A stretch of DNA of 64,000 nucleotides from assembly GCF_019511645.1 (NCBI RefSeq), contig NZ_JAEUAX010000003.1:1-64000 (forward strand). Reading direction: 5' to 3'. Source of the stretch: Microbacterium ureisolvens. Lineage in GTDB: Bacteria; Actinomycetota; Actinomycetes; Actinomycetales; Microbacteriaceae. A program made the translations under genes and the position numbers. Positions 44,701-51,725 of this stretch are shown piece after piece. The notes beneath the pieces are model-generated. The model was not told the origin of the DNA, did no database searches, and saw only the letters and a program-made list of their open reading frames with translations. How positions within the stretch are numbered: position 1 is the stretch's first letter; every line of letters starts with the position of its first letter.

Positions 44701-44729
44701 TTGCGTAGATAGAACGTTCGGTCTACCAT
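44701..44729 (+). promoter_or_regulatory. Promoter of the alpha/beta hydrolase gene
   Basis: TTGCGT (44701-44706) and TACCAT (44724-44729) are spaced 17 nt. Transcription would start near 44736, giving a leader of about 77 nt that ends in AAGGAG before ATG 44813. Confidence 0.65.
44705..44726. promoter_or_regulatory. Candidate TetR operator
   Basis: A 22-bp inverted repeat with arms GTAGATAGAAC and GTTCGGTCTAC (9 of 11 positions complementary) fills the spacer of the hydrolase promoter. It is well placed for repression by the divergent TetR protein. Confidence 0.72.
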
Positions 44730-44812
44730 CGGATGCATCAGCCGGAGACACACCAGGATCCGGAATCCGACACCCCGACCGAACCACCGCAACACCACCC
44801 AAGGAGCACGAA

Positions 44813-45667
44813 ATGAACACCACGACCAAGACCCCGATCGTCCTCATCCACGGCCTGTGGATGACCCCGAAGAGCTGGGACACATGGGCCGAGCGCTTCC
44901 GCGCCGCCGGGCACCAGGTCATCGTCCCGGGCTGGCCCGGGATCGACGACCGCACCGTCGAAGACATCCGGAAGAACCCCGAGGCGCTCAAGGGGATCGG
45001 CCTGAAGCAGATCGCCGACAACTACGAGCGCATCATCCGCGAGCTCCCGGAGAAGCCGATCATCATCGGTCACTCCTTCGGGGGAGTCCTCACGCAGATG
45101 CTCGCGGACCGCGGTCTCGGCGTCGCCTACGTCGGCGTCGCTCCCGGACAGACCGCCGGCGTCACCACGCTGCCGCTGTCGACGCTGTGGACCGGCACGC
45201 CGATCCTCTCGAACCCGTTCGGCATCAACGGCGCCAAGCCGCTCTCGAAGCGCCACTTCCACTTCACGTTCGGCAACGACCTGCCGCGCGAGGAGTCCGA
45301 CAAGCTCTGGGAGGAGTACGCGGTCAACTCCTACAACCGCGTGTTCTTCGAGGGCGTCTCGTCGGTGTTCAACGAGAAGGGCGGCGTCACGCACGTCGAC
45401 TACGGCCGCACCGACCGCGCGCCGCTGCTCATCATCACCGGCGAGATCGACCATGTCGTGCCGCCGGCGATCGGCAAGGCCGTCGTGAAGAAGTACCAGA
45501 AGACCGGCAGCCCCGCGATCGTCGAGTACAAGGAGTACGCCGGCCGCACCCACCGCCTGGTGAGCCAGGACGGCTGGGAGGAGATCGCCGATTACGCACT
45601 CCAGTGGGCCACCACCCACCAGGTGCGCGAGACGGCGGCGGCTTCCGAGGCGGAGGCGGCACAGTAG
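44813..45667 (+). CDS. Alpha/beta hydrolase
   Basis: 284 residues, no signal peptide. Oxyanion segment VLIHGLWMTPKSW, nucleophile elbow GHSFGG (Ser about residue 87), acid Asp in ITGEIDHVVPP, and His in GRTHRLVSQDG complete the triad. The substrate is unknown. TetR control suggests induction by a small, perhaps toxic or ester-bearing compound. The C-terminus ends in an Ala/Glu-rich tail. Confidence 0.9.
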   Translation: MNTTTKTPIVLIHGLWMTPKSWDTWAERFRAAGHQVIVPGWPGIDDRTVEDIRKNPEALKGIGLKQIADNYERIIRELPEKPIIIGHSFGGVLTQMLADRGLGVAYVGVAPGQTAGVTTLPLSTLWTGTPILSNPFGINGAKPLSKRHFHFTFGNDLPREESDKLWEEYAVNSYNRVFFEGVSSVFNEKGGVTHVDYGRTDRAPLLIITGEIDHVVPPAIGKAVVKKYQKTGSPAIVEYKEYAGRTHRLVSQDGWEEIADYALQWATTHQVRETAAASEAEAAQ

Positions 45668-45781
45668 ACGGATGCTGCGCCCCCGCGCCGCGGCGACAGC
45701 ACCCGGTCGTCGAGCTCCCAGTCGCATCTGGTGGTTCGGCGGTCGGGTGGTGTCCCGGCCGGTGTCCGCGGTGGGACGCAG

Positions 45782-45811
45782 AGGCCCGGGGTTCTTCGGA
45801 TCCCCGGGCCT
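45782..45811. terminator. Bidirectional terminator
   Basis: AGGCCCGGGG and CCCCGGGCCT form 10-bp arms around a 10-nt loop between the convergent hydrolase and esterase genes. Confidence 0.8.
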
Positions 45812-45821
45812 TCGCCCTGCC

Positions 45822-46919
45822 TCAGGCGTGGAGGCGCCGCAGCGCCGTCACCACGTCGTCGTGCCAACGGCGGGCCGCCGGAAGCGCACCCGTGAAGATC
45901 GGGGTGTCGTGGGTCACGCCCTGGTATCGCACCACGCTCGCGTCGACGCCGGCCCGGCGCAGCGCGGCCCCGTACGCGTCACCGTCGCCGCGCAGCGGAT
46001 CGTACTCGGCGGTGAGGATGACCGCCGGCGGCAGCCCTTCGTGCGACGCGGCGCGCAACGGCGACGCGTACGCCTCCCGTGCGTCGGCGGCGCGCGCGAG
46101 GTAGGTCCGGGCGACCGAGCGCAGCTCCCGCGTCGTGAGGAAGCGCGGGATGCGCAGCGCGCGCATCGCACCGAGGTCCATATGGGCGCCGGTGAGGTCG
46201 ACGACCGGCACCTCCAGCACCTGCAGCGCGAGCCGGTGCTTCGCGCGATCGCGGTTCACGAGCGTGAGCGCGGCGGCGAGGCTGCCGCCGGCGGAGACGC
46301 CCATCACGCCGATGCGGCTGGGGTCGACGCCGACCTCGCCTGCGGAGGCGAACAGCCAGTCCAGTGCCGCGTACCCCTGCTCGATCTGCACCGGGTAGCG
46401 GTGCTCGGGCGCGAGGGCGTAGTCGACAGCGGCGATCGCGACGTGGGCGTCGACGCAGCGGCGGCGGTACGCAGCATCCGTTGTCGGATAATCGATGCCC
46501 CCGATGCGGAAGGCGCCGCCGAAGAACGCCAGCACGGCGGGCACCGGCGCATCTCCCACGACCGAAGGATGGTAGATCCGCACCCGCACGGACGGATACC
46601 CCGGCACGGCGATCTCGTGCTCGGTGATGCGGACCTCGGGCCCGGGGGTGCCGACCGTGCTGAGCTCGGTGCGGTCCCACGCGAGAGCCGCGCGACGGTG
46701 CCGCGCGCGGGCCCGGGCATGCGGGCCGAGCGCCGGTGCGGTCTTCGCCTTCTTCGCGGACTTCGCATCCGTGTCGGTCGACGCCGCTGCCGGGACGATC
46801 GGCACGCGGCTGAACGGCCAGAGCGCAGTGAGGCGTGTCCTCACGGTGCTCATCGCCTGGTCGAACATGTACTTGCGGTGCACTCGCAGGCGCTCTTCGA
46901 AGAACGGGTCCAGAGGCAT
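45822..46919 (-). CDS. HSL-family esterase/lipase
   Basis: 365 residues. The oxyanion motif is FFGGAF (HGGGF-like variant with Phe for His, ~residue 130), the nucleophile is GVSAGGS (about 208), the acid is AEYDPLRGDG and the His is GVTHDT. The N-terminal ~95 residues are a charged extension with a Lys-rich patch (DAKSAKKAKTAPA). ATG 46919 follows GGGAGG by 8 nt; the frame is open to 46967. It would hydrolyse short acyl esters. Confidence 0.87.
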   Translation of the reverse strand: MPLDPFFEERLRVHRKYMFDQAMSTVRTRLTALWPFSRVPIVPAAASTDTDAKSAKKAKTAPALGPHARARARHRRAALAWDRTELSTVGTPGPEVRITEHEIAVPGYPSVRVRIYHPSVVGDAPVPAVLAFFGGAFRIGGIDYPTTDAAYRRRCVDAHVAIAAVDYALAPEHRYPVQIEQGYAALDWLFASAGEVGVDPSRIGVMGVSAGGSLAAALTLVNRDRAKHRLALQVLEVPVVDLTGAHMDLGAMRALRIPRFLTTRELRSVARTYLARAADAREAYASPLRAASHEGLPPAVILTAEYDPLRGDGDAYGAALRRAGVDASVVRYQGVTHDTPIFTGALPAARRWHDDVVTALRRLHA

Positions 46920-47020
46920 GGATCCATCCTCCCGCCCGTCGCCGGGCGCACGCGCATCGGTTGACAAACGAGGGATCCGGAGTCCATGCGATGACCTGTC
47001 CGATCCCCGCCGCGGGCGAA

Positions 47021-47026
47021 TAGTGT
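47021..47026 (+). promoter_or_regulatory. -10 element of the channel gene
   Basis: TAGTGT, 6 nt before ATG 47033. Confidence 0.6.
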
Positions 47027-47032
47027 GAGGCC

Positions 47033-47899
47033 ATGGCCGTGGTCAGCACCATCGCCGGCGTCATCCTCATCGCCATCGCGCTCAACGACGTGTTCCACAC
47101 GCTGCTGCGCCCGGCATCGACGGGACGGCTGACGACGCTCGTGTTCCGGGCGACCTGGTCGCTGTCTCGACGACGTCGCCGGGTCACCGCCGGCGGGCCG
47201 CTCACCATCCTCGCCACCATCGCCGTCTGGATCGTGCTGGTGACCCTCGGCTGGGCACTTGTCTACCTCCCGCACATCCCCGCCGGATTCTCGTACAGCG
47301 GCGTCGAGCCCGCTGACTACAACCCGTTCCTCGAGTCGGTGACCTACTCGCTCGTCGCCCTCACGACGCTCGGCCTCGGCGACGTGGTGCCGGCCCAGCC
47401 CCTCATCCGCCTCCTGTCGCCGCTGGAGGCGCTCACGGGCTTCGCGCTGCTGTCGGCCTCGGTCTCGTGGTTCATGCAGCTGTACCCGGCGCTCGCGCGG
47501 CGCCGCGCGCTGGCCGTCGAGCTGACGAGCCTTCACACGTCGGGCCTCACGACCCTGCCGCCCACGGTGTCGCCGCGGTTCGCAGCATCCGTCATCGCGT
47601 CCGTCACACGCGCTCTCGCGGAGTTGACCGCCGACCTCGTCCAGAACACCGAGATCTTCTACTTCACGGAGCACGACGAGCGGCTCTCGGCCGCGCGCGC
47701 CAGCGGCTACGCGATCGAGCTGCGGGACGCGGCACTGGCGGCGGGCGACCCCGACGTGCGCGCCGCCGGCGCCGTGCTCTCGCACGTGCTCGACGAGCTC
47801 GCGCGCGTGCTCGCAGACCAGTACCCGCACATCACCGGCGAGTCGACGGATGACGTGCTGCGGGCGGCCGCGGGCAGCCACGGTCACGCGCTGTCGTGA
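47033..47899 (+). CDS. Two-transmembrane ion-channel-like protein
   Basis: 288 residues. Hydrophobic segments at ~1-22, ~55-82 and ~120-150. A pore loop precedes the last: FLESVTYSLVALTTLGLGDVVPA. The filter reads TLGLGD instead of the potassium-selective TVGYGD, so selectivity may differ. The cytoplasmic C-terminal half (~150-288) is helical, without an RCK domain that I can recognise. Predicted leaderless. Confidence 0.8.
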   Translation: MAVVSTIAGVILIAIALNDVFHTLLRPASTGRLTTLVFRATWSLSRRRRRVTAGGPLTILATIAVWIVLVTLGWALVYLPHIPAGFSYSGVEPADYNPFLESVTYSLVALTTLGLGDVVPAQPLIRLLSPLEALTGFALLSASVSWFMQLYPALARRRALAVELTSLHTSGLTTLPPTVSPRFAASVIASVTRALAELTADLVQNTEIFYFTEHDERLSAARASGYAIELRDAALAAGDPDVRAAGAVLSHVLDELARVLADQYPHITGESTDDVLRAAAGSHGHALS

Positions 47900-47913
47900 C
47901 GCGGCTCACCGCC

Positions 47914-48915
47914 TCACGCGGTCGACTCCCGCTCGACCAGCCGGAAGCCGGTCACGTGGTCGTGCGGCTGCCAGCCCGGACTCCCGGCGATCCGCGTCAG
48001 GAGCAGGTCGACCGCGAGGCGGGCCACCTCGTCCCGGTCGGGGTCGATCGTGGTGAGGCTGGGTACGCTGTAGCGCGCCTCGAGGATGTCGTCGAAGCCC
48101 ACCACCCGCACATCGCCCGGCACCGACAGCCCGCGATCAGCGAGTCCGCGGAGGACACCCAGCGCCACGGTGTCGGTGATGCACACGACGCCGTCGAACG
48201 CGGCCCCGCCGTCGACGAGCTCGTGCGCGGCGCTGCGGCCGTCCTCGATGGAGAGGTGGCGCCGCCCGATCACCAGCGCGTCGTCGGCCTCGATGCCGCG
48301 ATCCGCGAGGGCCCGTCGATAGCCTGCGTGCCGCAGCGACGTGACGCTGAGCCGGCTCTGGTCTTCGCCCTGCACGATCGCGATCCGCCGGCAGCCTCGA
48401 TCGACCAGATGCGCGGTCGCGGCGTAGGTGCCCGCTTCGTTCGGGAGAGCGATGTGGTCGACGGGCGCGTCGGCCATGCTCTCACCCAGGACCACCATGG
48501 GCACGTCGGTGTTGAGCAGCTCGCGGTCGGCCGTGCCGAGCCCGACCGCCGAGAGGATCAGCCCGTCGTACATCCGCGTGCGTGACGAGGTGATCGCCGA
48601 CAGCTCGTTCTCGCGGTCGGCGCCGGTCCGCTCTATCGCGACGCGGTAGCCCGCGTCGTGCGCCTTCGCGATGATGCGGGAGGCCAGCTGCCCGAAGTAG
48701 GGCGAGTCCACCTCCGGCACGGCGAACCCGATCGTGTCGGTTCGCCCCGCGCGGAGATTGCGCGCGGCGACGTTCACGCGATAGCCCAGCTCGTCGATCG
48801 CCTTGAGGACGCGCTCGCGCGTCTCCGCGCGAACGTGCGGATGCTTGTTGAGCACGTTCGACACGGTCATCGGCGAGACGCCCGCTGCCCTGGCGACGTC
48901 GTGCAGGGTGGCCAT
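47914..48915 (-). CDS. LacI-family transcriptional regulator
   Basis: 333 residues. DNA-binding head ATLHDVARAAGVSPMTVSNVLNKHPHVRAETRERVLKAIDELGY with hinge AARNLRAGRTDTIGF, then a periplasmic-binding-protein-like sugar domain. It lies 35 nt downstream of the GH51 gene on the same strand, so it probably regulates arabinoside use. It also has its own TAGAGT -10 (48922-48927) 6 nt before the ATG. Confidence 0.93.
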   Translation of the reverse strand: MATLHDVARAAGVSPMTVSNVLNKHPHVRAETRERVLKAIDELGYRVNVAARNLRAGRTDTIGFAVPEVDSPYFGQLASRIIAKAHDAGYRVAIERTGADRENELSAITSSRTRMYDGLILSAVGLGTADRELLNTDVPMVVLGESMADAPVDHIALPNEAGTYAATAHLVDRGCRRIAIVQGEDQSRLSVTSLRHAGYRRALADRGIEADDALVIGRRHLSIEDGRSAAHELVDGGAAFDGVVCITDTVALGVLRGLADRGLSVPGDVRVVGFDDILEARYSVPSLTTIDPDRDEVARLAVDLLLTRIAGSPGWQPHDHVTGFRLVERESTA

Positions 48916-48921
48916 GGCTGA

Positions 48922-48927
48922 ACTCTA
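48922..48927 (-). promoter_or_regulatory. -10 element of the lacI-type gene
   Basis: TAGAGT on the minus strand, 6 nt before ATG 48915. Confidence 0.6.
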
Positions 48928-48950
48928 TCCGTGGCCGCCGGTCGGCCCCA

Positions 48951-50477
48951 TCACGCCAGTTCCATCGACACCGTCGCGAACGAGTGCGCCGGCAGCGTCA
49001 CCCTCAGTGTGCCGCCGTCGAGCTCGGTGTCGAGCGCGACCGGGGCTACGGCATCCGGCGCCTCGGCCGTGTTGTGCGCGGCGGCGGAGTCGCCCGTGAG
49101 CACGCGGGCGGTCGCGGACGTCACGGCACGGCCGCGGAGGTCGACCTCGATGGTGAGGGATGCCTCGGCGTCGAGGTTGCTCAGCGACAGCAGCGCCGTC
49201 GAGCCCGTGGTGCTGGCCGACGCCGACACCACCTGAAGCGATCGGCCATCCGCCTCGCGGAGCTCGGGAGCCTCGAGGACGTGCACGGCGAGCGACGTCG
49301 CATCGTGGTGGCCGCGGCTCATCTCGAAGACGTGGTACGTCGGCGTGAGGACGAGCGCTCCGGTCTCGGCGTCCGTCAGCAGCATCGCCTGCAGCACGTT
49401 CACCGTCTGTGCGATGTTGGCCATCACGAGGCGGTCGGCGTTGCGATGGAACGCGTCGAAGTGCACGGCGGCCACGAGGGCGTCGCGCACGGTGTTCTGC
49501 TGGTAGAGGAAGCCGGGGTTCGTGCCCTCCTCGACGTCCCACCACGTGCCCCACTCGTCGAGCACGAGGCCGACCTTCTTGCCGGGGTCGTAGGCGTCCA
49601 TGATCCGCGCGTGCGCGCTGATGACCCGCTCGACGTCCTGTGCCTTCGACATCGTCGAGTAGTAGTCGTCGGTCGAGAACGAGGTGGCGCTGCCCTTGTG
49701 CTCCCACGTGCCGGCGACCGTGTAGTAGTGGAACGAGATCGCCTGGAAGATGTTCTTCGGGTCGTGCTGGCAGCCCAGGCAGTTGAGCGCCTCCATGAGC
49801 GCCGTCGTCCAGGTCACGTCGTCGTCGGACGCGCCGGCGGCGATGCGGTAGAGCTTGTTGTCGCCGTGGTCTCGGCAGAAGGTCGCGTAACGACGCGCTT
49901 CGGAGGCGAACTGCGGGGCGGTGAAGTTGCCGCCGCAGCCCCAGGCCTCGTTGCCGATGCCCCAGAACGGCACCTTCCAGGGCTCGTCGCGGCCGTTCTC
50001 GCGGCGCAGGCTCGCCATGGGGCTGTCGCCGTCGCGGGTGAGGTACTCGACCCAGTCGCTCATCTCCTGCACGCTGCCGCTGCCGACGTTCCCGCTGACG
50101 TACGCGTCGGCGCCGAGCATCTCGCACAGGTCCATGAACTCGTGGGTGCCGAAGTGGTTGTTCTCGACGACGTCGCCCCAGTGGGTGTTGACCATGCGCG
50201 GCCGCGACTCTTTCGGGCCGATCCCGTCACGCCAGTGGTACTCGTCGGCGAAGCAGCCGCCCGGCCAGCGGAGGTTCGGGATGCCGATGCCCTTCAGCGC
50301 CTCGACCACGTCGAGACGGATGCCGCGCTCGTGGGGGATGGAGGAGTCCTCGCCGACGTAGAAGCCGCCGTAGATGCAGCGCCCCAGATGCTCGGCGAAG
50401 TGGCCGTAGAGGTGGCGGCTGATGACCGGACCGGGGACGTCCAGGTCGACGACGGCGCGAGCGCGGAGGTCGGGCAC
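48951..50477 (-). CDS. GH51 alpha-L-arabinofuranosidase
   Basis: 508 residues, cytoplasmic. GH51 markers: RHLYGHFAEHLGRCIYGGFYVG at the start, RWPGGCFADEYHWRDGIGP, acid/base Glu in WGIGNEAWGCGG, nucleophile Glu in LVLDEWGTWWD. A C-terminal beta-sandwich domain follows. It removes arabinofuranose from oligosaccharides. GTG 50477 follows AAGGAG by 7 nt. Regulated by a promoter-operator at 50511-50546 and probably by the adjacent LacI protein. Confidence 0.93.
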   Translation of the reverse strand: MPDLRARAVVDLDVPGPVISRHLYGHFAEHLGRCIYGGFYVGEDSSIPHERGIRLDVVEALKGIGIPNLRWPGGCFADEYHWRDGIGPKESRPRMVNTHWGDVVENNHFGTHEFMDLCEMLGADAYVSGNVGSGSVQEMSDWVEYLTRDGDSPMASLRRENGRDEPWKVPFWGIGNEAWGCGGNFTAPQFASEARRYATFCRDHGDNKLYRIAAGASDDDVTWTTALMEALNCLGCQHDPKNIFQAISFHYYTVAGTWEHKGSATSFSTDDYYSTMSKAQDVERVISAHARIMDAYDPGKKVGLVLDEWGTWWDVEEGTNPGFLYQQNTVRDALVAAVHFDAFHRNADRLVMANIAQTVNVLQAMLLTDAETGALVLTPTYHVFEMSRGHHDATSLAVHVLEAPELREADGRSLQVVSASASTTGSTALLSLSNLDAEASLTIEVDLRGRAVTSATARVLTGDSAAAHNTAEAPDAVAPVALDTELDGGTLRVTLPAHSFATVSMELA

Positions 50478-50510
50478 GGGGTTTCTCCTTCGAAACATGG
50501 GGTGGTGGAG

Positions 50511-50528
50511 GTTTGTAACGATACACAC
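50511..50528. promoter_or_regulatory. Candidate LacI-family operator
   Basis: GTTTGTAAC and GATACACAC form a near-palindrome around a central CG (7 of 9 positions complementary), the usual LacI-family layout. It overlaps the -10 of the GH51 promoter. Confidence 0.65.
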
Positions 50529-50546
50529 GCTGGAGACCGATGTCGA
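50518..50546 (-). promoter_or_regulatory. Promoter of the arabinofuranosidase gene
   Basis: On the minus strand TCGACA (50541-50546) and TATCGT (50518-50523) are separated by 17 nt. The LacI-type site covers the -10. Confidence 0.65.
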
Positions 50547-50558
50547 CATGAAAGGCGG

Positions 50559-50590
50559 AAGGCCCGGAGTTCCGAGGAACTCCGGGCCTT
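50559..50590 (-). terminator. Terminator of the rpmB-rpmG-rpsN operon
   Basis: Perfect 15-bp arms (AAGGCCCGGAGTTCC and complement) starting 30 nt past the rpsN stop, with the last pairs close to the loop. It is the strongest hairpin in the window. Confidence 0.88.
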
Positions 50591-50620
50591 CACTTCGACA
50601 GGCTCAACGGCCTGTGAGGC

Positions 50621-50926
50621 TTACCAGCTCGACTTGGTCACGCCGGGCAGCTCGCCACGGTGCGCCATGTCACGGAAGCGGACACGCGAGATGCCGAACT
50701 TCGTGAGGACACCGCGGGGGCGGCCGTCGATGACGTCGCGCGAACGCAGGCGGACCGGCGACGCGTTGCGGGGCAGCTTCTGCAGGCCCACGCGAGCGGC
50801 TTCGCGCTCCTCGTCGGTCGACGTCGGCGAAACGAGCGCCTTCTTCAGCTCGAGACGCTTCGCCGCATAGCGGTCGACGACCTCCTGGCGCTGCTTGTTG
50901 CGCGCGATCTTGCTCTTCTTAGCCAT
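50621..50926 (-). CDS. rpsN: 30S ribosomal protein S14, zinc-independent form
   Basis: 101 residues, [17 protein letters not shown] start and [22 protein letters not shown] end. It has no cysteines, so it is the long C-minus type that does not need zinc. It is the last gene of rpmB-rpmG-rpsN; start 3 nt past the rpmG stop. Confidence 0.96.
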   Translation of the reverse strand: MAKKSKIARNKQRQEVVDRYAAKRLELKKALVSPTSTDEEREAARVGLQKLPRNASPVRLRSRDVIDGRPRGVLTKFGISRVRFRDMAHRGELPGVTKSSW

Positions 50927-50929
50927 GGA

Positions 50930-51100
50930 TCAACGCTCCTCTCGGAAATCGACGTGCTTGCGGATGACCGGGTCGTACTTCTTGAGCACGATGCGGTCGG
51001 GGTTGTTGCGGCGGTTCTTGCGCGTCACGTAGGTGTAACCCGTGCCGGCGGTCGAACGCAGCTTGATGATCGGACGGACGTCCTGTGCCTTCTTGGCCAT
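50930..51100 (-). CDS. rpmG: 50S ribosomal protein L33, zinc-independent form
   Basis: 56 residues, beginning [19 protein letters not shown] and ending KHVDFREER. It has no zinc-ligand cysteines. Its ATG overlaps the rpmB stop (TGATG), so the three genes are translated as one unit. Confidence 0.95.
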   Translation of the reverse strand: MAKKAQDVRPIIKLRSTAGTGYTYVTRKNRRNNPDRIVLKKYDPVIRKHVDFREER

Positions 51101-51336
51101 CAGAGCTTCACACCCTTCGCCTGGAGGTCACGGACGACCGCCTCGATGCCGCGGGCGTCGATGACCTTGATGCCCTTGGCCGAGACGTTGAGCTTGATGC
51201 TGCGACCCAGCGACGGAACGAAGTAGGTCTTCTTCTGCACGTTCGGGTCGAAGCGGCGCTTCGTCCGGCGGTGCGAGTGCGAGATGTTGTGACCGAAGCC
51301 GGGAACTGCTCCAGTCACCTGGCACACTGCTGCCAT
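51100..51336 (-). CDS. rpmB: 50S ribosomal protein L28
   Basis: 78 residues: [29 protein letters not shown] is the L28 signature. Only one cysteine is present, so the zinc ribbon of C-plus L28 is missing. AAGGAGA precedes the ATG. First gene of the operon; a long, possibly structured leader extends to about 51473. Confidence 0.96.
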   Translation of the reverse strand: MAAVCQVTGAVPGFGHNISHSHRRTKRRFDPNVQKKTYFVPSLGRSIKLNVSAKGIKVIDARGIEAVVRDLQAKGVKL

Positions 51337-51473
51337 AGTGATGTCTCCTTAGTACCGTGGAGCCGGACGGCCCCACCCAAGATCCCTTGTCTGCACCCCG
51401 CGCCCGACCCGGCCGGTGAAGGCCCGCGATCTGATGTGGGATACGTACTGCGTGCTGGAGGCGCGCAGACAAA
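51337..51473 (-). promoter_or_regulatory. Long, possibly structured leader of rpmB
   Basis: With the -10 at 51480-51485 the transcript would have a leader of roughly 137 nt. TTGTCTGC (51387-51394) and GCAGACAA (51466-51473) are perfect complements that would close a domain of about 71 nt containing GGCC/CCGG-rich stems. Ribosomal operons often carry such autoregulatory leaders; this one I do not recognise. Confidence 0.45.
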
Positions 51474-51479
51474 GAGTCA

Positions 51480-51485
51480 GTCTAG
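51480..51485 (-). promoter_or_regulatory. -10 element of the rpmB operon
   Basis: TAGACT on the minus strand; no good -35 is visible. Confidence 0.5.
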
Positions 51486-51725
51486 CACGGGCGGCGTGTC
51501 GCTCCTGGCGCCGCCGGCGCACGCGCATGCCCCCGAGCAGGAGCTTGAGCAGGCTGATGAGCACGGCGGCCGTCACACGCCTGCATTCCGTCATCGGAAT
51601 GCGTCTTCGGAGTTGCTCCAAGACAGCGGCCATCGGCGGCCCGCCACGCTGTGTTCGCCCACAAAATCCCGGGCGGGGACGTGTACCGGGTGGAACATGT
51701 TCGCAATCCCGGAGAGGGGCAGGAC
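51486..51725. other. Intergenic region upstream of the giant membrane protein
   Basis: No convincing gene. It should hold the promoter of the 51726 gene. GAACATGTTC (51693-51702) is a short perfect palindrome 24 nt before that start; its 2-nt spacing does not fit the actinobacterial LexA box. Confidence 0.4.

Noticed and set aside
51337..51485. Zur box before the zinc-free ribosomal genes
   Set aside because: I looked for a TGA-AAT-centre-ATT-TCA-like palindrome and found none.
51693..51702. GAACATGTTC as an SOS (LexA) box
   Set aside because: Actinobacterial LexA sites need four bases between GAAC and GTTC; here there are two.
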